The notes beneath the pieces are model-generated. The model saw nothing but the letters and a program-made list of their open reading frames with translations. It did not search any database and had not been told where the DNA came from. 63,357 nt of DNA, taken from the NCBI RefSeq assembly GCF_025628885.1, contig NZ_JAOTIF010000033.1, forward strand, positions 1-63,357. The letters run 5' to 3'. Positions 27,601 to 35,787 of this stretch are shown here, in pieces (position 1 is the first letter of the stretch; each line of letters opens with the position of its first letter). The translations under genes and the position numbers were made by a program. The stretch comes from Paraflavisolibacter caeni (GTDB lineage: Bacteria; Bacteroidota; Bacteroidia; Chitinophagales; Chitinophagaceae).

Positions 27601-27654
27601 GATGAGTGACCAGTGATGAGTTACCATTCCTAATACATCACTATTCACTCCATC
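27601..27654. repeat. Imperfect spacer hairpin between susD and the DUF5011-like gene
   Basis: AGTGATG (27612-27618) pairs with CATCACT (27636-27642), GAGTGA (27604-27609) with TCACTC (27645-27650), and GAT with ATC after a one-base bulge. Inner pairs TTA/TAA close a loop ccattcc. The words gtgatgagt recur in other spacers of the window. Confidence 0.7.
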
Positions 27655-27681
27655 TTATCATTCATTTATTATTTCTCATTT

Positions 27682-28308
27682 ATGAAAAATATAAAAGTAA
27701 TCATAACAGCACTGTGCATTTCGATGCTTTTTTCCTGCGAAAAAGAAACCACGGACAATGTGTCAAAGGTGTTTAGTGTGCCATATATCAACATCAAAAA
27801 TGGAGATGTGATCAGCATACCTGTTGGTACCAGTTATACAGATGCAGGTGCTGAATATACTGGAGAAGAAGGGACCACTACTCCTATTCAGGCTGCTTCC
27901 AACACAGTGAATACTACTAAACCAGGGTTGTATTTAGTCACTTATTCTCAAACCAGTACCAGTGGAGCTTATGAAACAGTTGCTACACGCTATGTTGCCG
28001 TAACTTCTGTAAACGATCCGGTAGACTACAGCGGCACCTACCTCCGGCAAGCAACAAATGAGAATGCGTTTGTCACTAAAGTAGGCAATGGCATGTACAG
28101 TGTGCAAAATCCAGGTGGGGCTGCAGTCGGCAGAGGAATTGTTATTTATTACGTAGAAACTGCACTCCATGTATTTGAAGCACCTCCACAACCTACGGTA
28201 GATGGACCCTTCGCAGCCGAGGATATTTCGTTCACAGCCACAGGTGCATCATGGAGGGTAGACAACGAGCATTATGGCACGGCGCTGAGGTTTTTTGTAA
28301 AGCAATAA
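27682..28308 (+). CDS. SusCD-associated surface lipoprotein with DUF5011-like Ig domain
   Basis: The 208-residue protein has a lipoprotein signal (MKNIKVIITALCISMLFSCEKE), followed by SVPYINIKNGDVISIPVGTSYTDAGAEYTGEEG, the start of a DUF5011-type immunoglobulin-like domain (about 35-110), then a C-terminal beta domain (about 112-208). Such lipoproteins often end SusC/SusD_2 loci and presumably help capture substrate on the cell surface (family knowledge; ligand unknown). Transcribed with susC and susD; the only possible terminator I see is the hairpin at 28606-28630. Confidence 0.82.
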   Translation: MKNIKVIITALCISMLFSCEKETTDNVSKVFSVPYINIKNGDVISIPVGTSYTDAGAEYTGEEGTTTPIQAASNTVNTTKPGLYLVTYSQTSTSGAYETVATRYVAVTSVNDPVDYSGTYLRQATNENAFVTKVGNGMYSVQNPGGAAVGRGIVIYYVETALHVFEAPPQPTVDGPFAAEDISFTATGASWRVDNEHYGTALRFFVKQ

Positions 28309-28818
28309 TTCGATTTATAATTTTTCAATGGAAGCAAGCATGATCATTAGATAAATATCTTGCTTTTTCCACCTTTTTTATAAATTTTTCAAAAAAAACT
28401 ACAAATCACTAAACAACGAAAACTTCTTGATTCTCAACCATTTAAAAAATATTCATGTATAAAAGACACATTTACAAAAGCAAAAAAAATGTAAAAAGGG
28501 AAATAAAATCCATGCTTTTAGAGACATAAATCCTATTTTCGATGAAGCGAATTAATTCTTTCAAATATATTCTCATGTGTACTTCGAACTAAAAGTACCA
28601 AAGCGAAGGCGGTTTCTACTGCCTTTTTTTATTATATATTATAAATAAATTATGCACGGGCCTGAACAACCGTAGTTTTTCCACCTTTTATCCACAACAA
28701 AACTGTCCCCATGATTATTGTAAACCTTTCCAACCAGCAGGGTAATCACAACTATAAATATTCCAAAAATCCATAGTTTAATCCTGAAAATCAGTGGTTT
28801 TGCATTTTACTTTGCAGC
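28309..28818. other. AT-rich intergenic region with a terminator and possible small RNA
   Basis: No protein gene of note lies in these 510 bp. A TTTACA...TGTAAA hairpin is near 28468-28495. A conventional terminator sits at 28606-28630. Between them, tattttcg at about 28533-28540 resembles a -7 element with one mismatch to TAnnTTTG, which would allow an independent 80-90 nt RNA. The rest is A/T-rich leader of the GH25 gene. Confidence 0.4.
28606..28630 (+). terminator. Rho-independent terminator
   Basis: An 8-bp stem aaggcggt/actgcctt with one G.U pair closes loop ttct, followed by seven Ts. It ends either the long susCD transcript, 300 bp past the last gene, or a small RNA. Confidence 0.8.
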
Positions 28819-29595
28819 ATGCCTTCCAAAAAGAAGAAATCTTACCGCTTTGTAAAACTGTTTATTTTTTTAATGGCGATGGTGGCAATTGGAGCCATTG
28901 GTTATATAGGAGTTATTTGGTGGCAAAGCCGCAAACTAGAATTTGTACGCTATGAAGAATTCGGCATACCCATGCCCGCTAAATATTCCATCCACGGAAT
29001 AGATGTTTCGCGCTACCAGCAAATTATTTCCTGGGAAAGCGTAAAGGATATGCAAGTGGAAAACATCAAACTAAGTTTTGCCTTTATCAAAGCCACAGAA
29101 GGCAGTGGTAATGTAGATCCCTTTTTCAAACGCAACTGGAAAAAGGCCAAAAATGCAGGCATTACACGTGGAGCCTATCATTTCTTCATTTGCTCGAAAG
29201 ATGGTAAAAAACAGGCACAGAACTTTATCAAACGGGTGACCCTTGAAACAGGTGACCTCCCTCCAGTGCTGGATGTGGAGAAAACCCACGGTGTGCCTGA
29301 TGAGGATATCCGAAAACGGGTGAAAGACTGGCTGTTGACCATGGAGGAATATTATGGTACAAAGCCTATTATTTACACCAATGTATATTTTTATGAGCGT
29401 TACCTGGAAGGACATTTTGATGATTATCCTTTATGGGTAGCGCACTATCTGGAAGCCCATCAACCAAGAATCAGGCGTGACTGGACCTTTTGGCAACATA
29501 GTGAGCAGGGACGTGTGAATGGGATCAGAGCCAAGGTTGACTTTAATGTTTTTAATGGCGATTCAGTCACTTTCCAATCATATTTATTACCTTAA
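28819..29595 (+). CDS. Glycoside hydrolase family 25 (lysozyme) with N-terminal membrane anchor
   Basis: The 258-residue protein begins with a basic stretch and a membrane helix (KLFIFLMAMVAIGAIGYIGVIWW), so it is either anchored to the periplasmic face or exported. The rest is a GH25 barrel: HGIDVSRYQ (about 55), SFAFIKATEGSGNVDPFF (about 85), GITRGAYHFF, PPVLDVEKTHG (catalytic Asp/Glu, about 150) and FWQHSEQGRVNGIRAKVDFNVF at the end. GH25 enzymes cut the beta-1,4 bond between MurNAc and GlcNAc. The gene is followed 16 bp later by a small membrane protein. Confidence 0.93.
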   Translation: MPSKKKKSYRFVKLFIFLMAMVAIGAIGYIGVIWWQSRKLEFVRYEEFGIPMPAKYSIHGIDVSRYQQIISWESVKDMQVENIKLSFAFIKATEGSGNVDPFFKRNWKKAKNAGITRGAYHFFICSKDGKKQAQNFIKRVTLETGDLPPVLDVEKTHGVPDEDIRKRVKDWLLTMEEYYGTKPIIYTNVYFYERYLEGHFDDYPLWVAHYLEAHQPRIRRDWTFWQHSEQGRVNGIRAKVDFNVFNGDSVTFQSYLLP

Positions 29596-29611
29596 TAGTT
29601 CATTTCTTTTT

Positions 29612-29830
29612 ATGTCATTTTTTGACCCAGAGGTAACGAGATATTTTAAAAAGATCATTAACTCTTTCAGTTATGGATTTTTGTGGCTGCTCGCCATTGC
29701 GTATTCAGGTATCTACTTTCAGCTGGCCATTGTCAACGGTGGGTTACACTGGTATAACATCCTCTTTTACATTTGCGTGGCTCTAAGCCTGCTGATCCTC
29801 CTTCGGTATTATTACAGATTGTGGAAATAA
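29612..29830 (+). CDS. Small two-helix membrane protein, unknown
   Basis: A 72-residue protein starts at ATG 29612, 16 bp after the GH25 stop; longer in-frame starts overlap GH25 and are rejected. It has two hydrophobic helices (about residues 17-34 and 45-64) and ends RYYYRLWK. I recognise no family. Tight spacing suggests co-translation with the GH25 gene. Confidence 0.65.
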   Translation: MSFFDPEVTRYFKKIINSFSYGFLWLLAIAYSGIYFQLAIVNGGLHWYNILFYICVALSLLILLRYYYRLWK

Positions 29831-29855
29831 GTTTAGCCCCAATCCGAGGTTCCGA

Positions 29856-30278
29856 TTATGAACTATGATCGGCAACAATCTTCCATTCGCCTTTGATTTT
29901 GCGGATCAGCAGCGTGTAATACCCACTAAATTCACCTACACTTTTTTCCAGCATCCATTTACCCACAACAAAATAGGATTGAGGAGATAAAGCTTTTATT
30001 TCAATCAGGTCGAATGAGAGCTTACCCATTGCGTCCACATCGGGATAGCTCTTTTTATAGTTCTCCAGGGTATTCGTCCATCCCCTGGTAACCCCGTTCT
30101 TACTGACAAATAACAGAGAATCATTTTGCCAGTAGGTTTCCATAAAAGCCTCCAGGTTGCCTTTATTCCAGGCTTCTGTTTGTTCCTGCAGTAATTTTTT
30201 AACAGGATTTTCTTCCTGTGCTAAAGCTGCACTATATAAACTTGCTAAGATTGCGGTAAGAAGAATTAATTTTTTCAT
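29856..30278 (-). CDS. NTF2-like (DUF4440/SnoaL-like) exported protein
   Basis: The 140-residue protein has a signal peptide (MKKLILLTAILASLYSAALAQE) and then an NTF2-like alpha+beta cone fold: EQTEAWNKGNLEAFMETYWQNDSLLFVSKNG and SYFVVGKWMLEKSVGEFSGYYTLLIRKIKGEWKIVADHSS. The VADHSS ending is the usual one in this family. The family can be enzymatic or ligand-binding. The gene is convergent with the small membrane protein (25 bp between stops) and divergent from the SCO gene. Confidence 0.82.
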   Translation of the reverse strand: MKKLILLTAILASLYSAALAQEENPVKKLLQEQTEAWNKGNLEAFMETYWQNDSLLFVSKNGVTRGWTNTLENYKKSYPDVDAMGKLSFDLIEIKALSPQSYFVVGKWMLEKSVGEFSGYYTLLIRKIKGEWKIVADHSS

Positions 30279-30299
30279 CTTTTAAACGATTGGTTAAGA

Positions 30300-30361
30300 G
30301 GTTTTTAATGCTATCACATAAAATCTAATGCCGCTTCTTTCATAAAAAAACATTAAAAACC
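30300..30361. repeat. 11-bp inverted repeat in the NTF2-like / SCO intergenic region
   Basis: ggtttttaatg (30300-30310) is repeated as its complement cattaaaaacc (30351-30361), 40 nt apart. It lies between two divergent starts (30278 and 30432), where a regulator site would be expected. Confidence 0.5.
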
Positions 30362-30431
30362 CAATTTACAGAAGGATTGTCATTTTAGAAGCCAGTTGAA
30401 CTTAGGTAATTTCGTCCATTATTTTTCTCCC

Positions 30432-31040
30432 ATGTCTAAAAAAACCCTTTTTTACGTTCTCTTTTTCTTCTTTTTAGTGATCGGCTTTTATGTAGTGATG
30501 TCCAATGCTGGCCCTGGATTTAAAGCAATCACCACTCCTCCTATTGGCACTGTTCAGCCTTTTGCCTTTCAAAACCAGGATGGAGCTACTGTTACAGAAA
30601 AAAACCTGGAAGGCAAGGTAGTAGCTGTTGAATACTTTTTTACAACCTGCAAGGGTATTTGTCCAAGGCTGAATAAAAACATGAAATCAGTTTATGAGGA
30701 ATTTAAAGGAGAAAAAGATTTCCTGATCCTTTCACATACTTGCGACCCGGAAACGGATTCTTCAGCCAAGTTGAAGCATTATGCAGACTCCATGAAGGTT
30801 AATACGGCCCAGTGGATATTCCTGACCGGCCGCAAGGACAGCCTGTACAATATGGCCCGTCATAGCTATAAAATTGACGACCCCGCAAATAACCTGCAAA
30901 GTACAGAGGATGATTTTTTGCATACACAATTCATAGCTTTGGTGAACCGTAAAGGTGAAGTGGTAAAGATCTATGATGGCTTAAAACCGAGCGAAATGAA
31001 GCTAATGTCCAAGCAGATCAGGAAACTTTTGAAATCGTAA
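30432..31040 (+). CDS. SCO family protein (copper-binding, cytochrome c oxidase assembly)
   Basis: With the ATG at 30432 this is 202 residues. A membrane anchor (about 5-27) precedes a thioredoxin-fold domain with the copper site: CKGICPRL (two Cys, about 78-82) and DDFLHTQF (His, about 168). SCO proteins deliver copper to the CuA site of cytochrome oxidase on the periplasmic side. The next gene encodes a Fur-family regulator, and metal control of the pair is an inference. Confidence 0.9.
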   Translation: MSKKTLFYVLFFFFLVIGFYVVMSNAGPGFKAITTPPIGTVQPFAFQNQDGATVTEKNLEGKVVAVEYFFTTCKGICPRLNKNMKSVYEEFKGEKDFLILSHTCDPETDSSAKLKHYADSMKVNTAQWIFLTGRKDSLYNMARHSYKIDDPANNLQSTEDDFLHTQFIALVNRKGEVVKIYDGLKPSEMKLMSKQIRKLLKS

Positions 31041-31114
31041 ATGGTGAGTAGTGAATGGTCAATAGCCAATGGAGAATGGAAAGTGGGAATTTCAAAACTG
31101 AAAATACTATATGT

Positions 31115-31552
31115 ATGACTCCAATAGAATCCAAATCATTAGAAAACCGGGCGGCTAATGTTTTGCGACGCAAGCACCTGAGTATTACTGAAAGCCGTAA
31201 AAAAATATTATCACTTTTCCTGGTGAATAATGATGCCCTGAATCATGGTGATATAGAAAAACGAACTGACGAAAAGTTTGACCGCGTCACGATATACCGT
31301 ACACTGCAAACCTTTGTTGAAAAAGGCATTGTTCATACCATCCCGACAGCAGACAATGCCGTGCTTTATGCCTTGTGTAAAGACTGCACAGAGCACCACC
31401 ACCATGACGACCACGTGCATTTTGTATGTACCAACTGCAACACTACCATTTGCCTAGATAATATTGTGACACCAGAAATAACACTTCCCGAAGGGTACCA
31501 GTCCGAAAGTGTCCAGGTAGTAATCAGGGGGAAGTGTAAGAATTGTTCCTAA
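31115..31552 (+). CDS. Fur family transcriptional regulator
   Basis: The start at 31115 is preferred, since the upstream in-frame segment is spacer sequence (gtgaatgg words). The 145-residue protein has the winged-helix domain (LSITESRKKILSLFL, DRVTIYRTLQTFVEKGIVHTI) and a metal-rich hinge (CTEHHHHDDHVHFVCTNCNTTICL), with two CxxC pairs (CTNC and the C-terminal CKNC) as in zinc-structured Fur/Zur-type proteins. The His-rich run suggests zinc or copper sensing; which metal is not decidable here. It follows the SCO gene by 74 bp and shares a terminator with the convergent oligopeptidase gene. Confidence 0.92.
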   Translation: MTPIESKSLENRAANVLRRKHLSITESRKKILSLFLVNNDALNHGDIEKRTDEKFDRVTIYRTLQTFVEKGIVHTIPTADNAVLYALCKDCTEHHHHDDHVHFVCTNCNTTICLDNIVTPEITLPEGYQSESVQVVIRGKCKNCS

Positions 31553-31590
31553 AATAAAAAAGCTGGCTCTCTAAGCCAGCTTTTTTATTT
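31552..31590. terminator. Bidirectional terminator
   Basis: A perfect 17-bp stem (31552-31568 with 31574-31590), GC core gctggct, closes a 5-nt loop with A-run and T-run flanks. It overlaps the last codon of the minus-strand oligopeptidase gene. Confidence 0.95.
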
Positions 31591-33323
31591 TAGGACTTGG
31601 GATGCGTGAACTTCTCCATTTCCTCCTTCACGAAGATCATCAACTCACTAATATAATCCGGAGAGAAATTGAACTGCAAACCAGCGGCTTCATACAATTC
31701 AGGAAGCGTTCTGGTTCCACCAAGCTGCAGCGCGTTCAAATAGTTTTGAACTGCTTTTTCTTTGTTTTCCTTGAACTGCTTCCACAAGCCGATAGCGCCT
31801 AATTGTGCAATGCCATATTCAATGTAATAAAATGGAACTTCAAACAAGTGCAACTGTCTTTGCCAGCCATAACGACGGTAGTTCTCCAGTCCAGAAACAT
31901 CCATCGCAATAGATGTAAACTCGTTCAGGATGCTGCGCCAATTTTCGGCCCTTTCTTCCAGGGTATGGTCAGGATGTTCGTATACCCAGTGCTGGAACTT
32001 ATCGATGGTTGCAATCCATGGGAAGATAGTCAACACCCTTTCCATCTGGTGTTCCTTTGCGCGACGCAGGTCTTCTTCATCATCAAAGAATACATCCCAG
32101 TATTCCATACTAAAGAGTTCCATGGTCATGCTGGCCACTTCTGCGATCTCCATTGGATAATCTTTGAAAGCAGTCAGTGGCAGGTGGTGTGCCAGGAAAG
32201 AATGAATCGCATGGCCACCTTCATGTACCATAGTGGTTACATCATGCATCTGCCCTGCGGCATTCATGAAAATGAAAGGAGCACCGGTTTCCGGCAACGG
32301 ACAATTGTAACCGCCAGGAGCTTTGCCTTTGCGGCTGTCCAGGTCGAGGCGGCCCATTTCTTTCATTTTGATCAGGCAATCTGCAAAGAATGGGTTCATC
32401 TGCCGGAAGCATTCAATGGTCTTAAAGGTCAGGTCTTCGCCATTCCGGAATGGCGTCAGCGGAAGAATACCTTCCGGCTCTGCATCAACGTCCCAGGGGC
32501 GTAAAGCATCCAGTCCCAGTTTCTGGCGCTTCCTGTCGTAAATATAATCAACCAGTGGCTGTACATGCGTTTTTACGGCATGGTGAAACTGGAAGCAATC
32601 TTCCTTCTTGTAATCAAACCGGCCAAGGTCAGCAAACTTGTAATCACGATAGTTTTCGAATCCGGCATTCAAAGCAACCTGGTGGCGCTTTTGCACGAGC
32701 GATGAAAACAGATCGTTCAGTTTGTCTTTATCCTGCAGTCTTCTTTCCTGGATCTTACGGTAAACCTCTTCGCGTAATTCCCTATGAGGACTTTCCAGGA
32801 ATTTTGCGGCCTGCTGAAGGGTATATTCTTTCCCGTCTACTTCAACGGTCATTTTCCCGTTAATTACACCAAACTGCTGGGCCTGCACGGCAATTTCTGC
32901 CAATATGGGGATGTTCTCTTCCCTGAAAAGGTCTATGCTCTTTTTGACATTACGCAGGTAAGTAAAATATTCTTTCTGGTCCAACTCCTTTGTATAAGGG
33001 CTATCCACCAGTTTACGGTTCAATTTATCTGCATAAGGCCTGATCTTAGGATCGATCTCGAGAACAAAGTAATTAAAGGCTTCTTCCAGCTCTTTGTTCT
33101 CAGTATCGCATGTCATACGTATCTGCCGCCATGCAGCATCCTCGCCCACCACTGCTTCTAACTCGCTAAGATCCTGCAACCAGTCTTGCATTTCCTGCAC
33201 AGAATTGATGGGCCTATCCAATAATTCTTTAAAATATGGTTCAAGGCTTTCCCAGTCAGTCACCTTAAAATCTTCTGGTAAAAACTTCCGGGGGATTTTG
33301 GTTATCGCTGCACTGTATTCCAT
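31590..33323 (-). CDS. M3 family oligoendopeptidase (PepF-like)
   Basis: The start at 33323 (MEYSAAITKIPRKFLPEDFKV) is preferred over one nine codons upstream; it gives 577 residues, the usual size for the M3B/PepF group. Zinc-binding HEGGHAIH is at about 355-362, with the Glu ligand in EIAEVASMTMELFSMEY about 25 residues later. The enzyme hydrolyses oligopeptides in the cytosol, in line with the absence of a signal peptide. The DUF5606 gene, upstream on the same strand, ends 31 bp before it. Confidence 0.93.
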   Translation of the reverse strand: MEYSAAITKIPRKFLPEDFKVTDWESLEPYFKELLDRPINSVQEMQDWLQDLSELEAVVGEDAAWRQIRMTCDTENKELEEAFNYFVLEIDPKIRPYADKLNRKLVDSPYTKELDQKEYFTYLRNVKKSIDLFREENIPILAEIAVQAQQFGVINGKMTVEVDGKEYTLQQAAKFLESPHRELREEVYRKIQERRLQDKDKLNDLFSSLVQKRHQVALNAGFENYRDYKFADLGRFDYKKEDCFQFHHAVKTHVQPLVDYIYDRKRQKLGLDALRPWDVDAEPEGILPLTPFRNGEDLTFKTIECFRQMNPFFADCLIKMKEMGRLDLDSRKGKAPGGYNCPLPETGAPFIFMNAAGQMHDVTTMVHEGGHAIHSFLAHHLPLTAFKDYPMEIAEVASMTMELFSMEYWDVFFDDEEDLRRAKEHQMERVLTIFPWIATIDKFQHWVYEHPDHTLEERAENWRSILNEFTSIAMDVSGLENYRRYGWQRQLHLFEVPFYYIEYGIAQLGAIGLWKQFKENKEKAVQNYLNALQLGGTRTLPELYEAAGLQFNFSPDYISELMIFVKEEMEKFTHPKS

Positions 33324-33353
33324 AGCTAAGAGTTTTTTATAAAGAAACATCCA

Positions 33354-33800
33354 TTAAGCTTTCTCATCAGCCGCCTCTAAAACGTCGGCAGACGATTGGC
33401 CCTCTTCACCTTCTTCAGCAACAAGCGTGAAGTCTACATTATTTTTCTGCAGTACTTCAAACCATTTTACCATTTTCTTCATATCGCTGGCGTATACTCT
33501 TTCAAAGTCCAGCTCAGGATATACTTTTTCAAAGTAGCCTTTTAAAAGCTTATTGTCTTTCACATTTGGCAAAGCCTCGGCACTTCCCTTCATAGCCTGG
33601 AATACTTCGGCAAGATTTACATTATCGCGAGTGGTATAAACTTCAATGCTTTCAAGATGTGACAAGTTGTGAACGCGTGAAGAAACGAATTTTGTGCTTC
33701 CTTCTTCCAGAGAACGTACAATAGCGCCATCACTTTTGCTGCTTAGGATTTCATATAATCCAGGCAAACCTGTAACTGCTACAATTCTTTTATACTCCAT
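33354..33800 (-). CDS. DUF5606 family protein
   Basis: The 148-residue protein begins MEYKRIVAVTGLPGLYEILSSKSDGAIVRSLEEG, which I recognise as the DUF5606 family of Bacteroidota. A small beta domain is followed by an all-alpha part (VFQAMKGSAEALPNVKDNKLLKGYFEKVYPELDFERVY) and an acidic tail. Function is unknown; the tail is typical of soluble cytosolic proteins. It probably forms a two-gene unit with the oligopeptidase. Confidence 0.85.
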   Translation of the reverse strand: MEYKRIVAVTGLPGLYEILSSKSDGAIVRSLEEGSTKFVSSRVHNLSHLESIEVYTTRDNVNLAEVFQAMKGSAEALPNVKDNKLLKGYFEKVYPELDFERVYASDMKKMVKWFEVLQKNNVDFTLVAEEGEEGQSSADVLEAADEKA

Positions 33801-33981
33801 AATCGTTTAATTTTTGGGAGGTGCAAGATACAAAGGCTGATTTGAATGACAGAAACCATTTATTCTATTTTTACAAACGGTTCCTGAACTGCTTTAAAAG
33901 GCATTCATACAATAAACTTATGAACAAACTCAACATTAGCACAATACTTGCAGGGGAAAATGCGATTTTATAGTTTAGCAA

Positions 33982-34005
33982 GGGTTCTTAACCCAAATAT
34001 TTTTG
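33982..34005 (+). promoter_or_regulatory. Candidate promoter and overlapping dyad upstream of batB
   Basis: The dyad gggtt-ctt-aaccc at 33982-33994 is followed after 3 bp by tatttttg (33998-34005), which fits the TAnnTTTG -7 element of Bacteroidota. No good -33 TTG is visible. The dyad sits where a repressor or activator would touch the polymerase. The TTG start of batB is 70 bp downstream. Confidence 0.45.
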
Positions 34006-34075
34006 AACTTAGTAAATTTATTTAACGTTTATACCTGATTGATAGTAAACATTTAAACAAATAAAAACGCCCTAC

Positions 34076-35077
34076 TTGAACATTCAATTTCAATATCCTG
34101 ACCTTTTATGGCTACTGCTCGCTGTTCCGGTTTTCGGATTACTTTACTTCTTTAATTTATACAGGCGGAAAAAAGCGATCCAGCGTATTGGCAACCCCGC
34201 CCTGATAAAAGAATTATATAAAACCCACTCTTCAGCGAAAGCCGCCATTAAATTCGCCTTTTTTACAATTGCATTTGCCCTGGGCTGCATAGCCCTGGCC
34301 AATCCACGCAAACCGGAAGAAGGGCTTCAACAGGTGCGTAAAGGCATCGACATTATGGTTGCCCTGGATGTAAGCAACAGCATGCTGGCTGCCGATCTTC
34401 AACCCAACCGCCTGCAACAGGCAAAAGAAGTGATCGATCAACTGATCCAAAAATCCGGAGACGACCGCATCGGCCTGGTACTTTTTGCCGGCACGGCTTT
34501 CATTCAAATGCCACTGACATATGATCACAATGCGGCCCAATTATTTACCGCTGGCGCTTCTCCATCTGTTATCCGTTCACAGGGTACGGCCATTGGCGAC
34601 GCACTTGAAAAGTGCGAAAATGCATTTGACCAGCAATCCGAACGCTTTAAAGCAATCGTCCTGATCTCTGACGGTGAAACCCATGATGAAAGTGCATTAA
34701 GGAAAGCAAAAAACCTTGCAGATAAAGGCATCATGATCAACACCATTGGTGTAGGTTCTCCTGCAGGAGCTACCATCCTGGACACCGCAACAAATACTGC
34801 TAAAAGAGACGCTTCAGGCAATATTATCGTTTCCAAATTGAACGAGGAGCTGTTACAGCAAATTGCAGATGTCACCAATGGCGCTTACATCCATTTGACC
34901 AATCCGTCTCAGACGGTCGGCCAGCTGACAGCCCAACTTTCGCAAATACAGAAAAAAGCTTTGGGCGATGCTACCCAGTTTATTTACAAGACCTATTATC
35001 TCTGGTTAGCGCTTCCGATGCTGCTATTGATGCTTGCTGAGATTTTTACTCCTGACAGAAAAAAGTTAGCCCTATGA
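34076..35077 (+). CDS. batB: VWA domain protein, BatB-like
   Basis: The 333-residue protein starts at TTG 34076 (NIQFQYPDLLWLLLAVPV); no ATG lies before the conserved N-terminal helix, so TTG is preferred. It has two N-terminal membrane helices (about 8-25 and 58-75), a von Willebrand A domain with the MIDAS motif DVSNSM (about 99), and a C-terminal helix (about 305-325). Bat (Bacteroides aerotolerance) proteins are thought to form membrane complexes; family order normally includes MoxR, DUF58, BatA and BatD. None of those is beside this gene, only BatC, with a 4-bp overlap. Confidence 0.85.
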   Translation: MNIQFQYPDLLWLLLAVPVFGLLYFFNLYRRKKAIQRIGNPALIKELYKTHSSAKAAIKFAFFTIAFALGCIALANPRKPEEGLQQVRKGIDIMVALDVSNSMLAADLQPNRLQQAKEVIDQLIQKSGDDRIGLVLFAGTAFIQMPLTYDHNAAQLFTAGASPSVIRSQGTAIGDALEKCENAFDQQSERFKAIVLISDGETHDESALRKAKNLADKGIMINTIGVGSPAGATILDTATNTAKRDASGNIIVSKLNEELLQQIADVTNGAYIHLTNPSQTVGQLTAQLSQIQKKALGDATQFIYKTYYLWLALPMLLLMLAEIFTPDRKKLAL

Positions 35078-35658
35078 AAAAGTGTTTGATCCTGGTCTGC
35101 TTTTTATTTCTCCTGGCTGAAGGCAGGGCACAATCTGTAGAACAAAGCCTAGCTAAAGGGAACCAATATTACAAAAATCAACAATACGATTTAGCAGAAA
35201 TACAATACCGCAAAGCCCTGGAAGAGGTCCCCAACAATCTTACCGCCAAGTACAATCTCGCCAATTCTCTTTACCGTCAAAGAAAAAATGACGAAGCATT
35301 GGATATCTTAAAGAACATCCACGAAGAAGGCAGCAATAAAAACCTGCAATCTTCTATATTCTACAATACTGGTGTCATTTACACACGCCAGAAGAGCCTG
35401 GAAGCCAGCATTGAAGCGTACAAAAGCGCCCTACGGCTCAACCCGGACGATAAAGAGGCCAGGGAAAACCTTCAAAAAGCTTTACTGGAACTAAAGAAGG
35501 AACAACAAAACCGCCAGAACCAGCAACAACAAAACAAAATGAGTCAGAATGAAGCCCAGCGCAGGCTGCAGCAGTTGCAACAGAAGGAAAAGGATATCCA
35601 ACAGCGCCTTCAAAATCAAAACAAACAAGGTGGCGGCTCCATGCCTAAAGATTGGTAA
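35074..35658 (+). CDS. batC: Tetratricopeptide repeat protein, BatC-like
   Basis: The 194-residue protein has a signal peptide (MKKCLILVCFLFLLAEGRA), then three TPR units (about 25-130, e.g. AKYNLANSLYRQRKNDEAL, SIFYNTGVIYTRQKSLEAS), a long Gln/Asn-rich coiled segment (about 145-185) and the MPKDW ending usual for BatC. It starts in the stop codon of batB (overlap ATGA) and so is translationally coupled. The PKDW ending supports the assignment. The ispG start follows after 158 bp. Confidence 0.85.
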   Translation: MKKCLILVCFLFLLAEGRAQSVEQSLAKGNQYYKNQQYDLAEIQYRKALEEVPNNLTAKYNLANSLYRQRKNDEALDILKNIHEEGSNKNLQSSIFYNTGVIYTRQKSLEASIEAYKSALRLNPDDKEARENLQKALLELKKEQQNRQNQQQQNKMSQNEAQRRLQQLQQKEKDIQQRLQNQNKQGGGSMPKDW

Positions 35659-35787
35659 CCCCCGCACTCTTCCCGTTATGATGGGACAGGCATTAGAAGG
35701 GGTGTTATTCATACCACAGATCGTTAAAGAATCGACCAATATTCAAAAAAGAGCCATTACTAACTTACTTTTGCGGCTTCAAAAGTC

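Noticed and set aside
31803-32504. Long plus-strand frame opposite the M3 oligopeptidase (233 codons)
   Set aside because: Shadow of the biased codon use of the oligopeptidase gene; no protein pattern.
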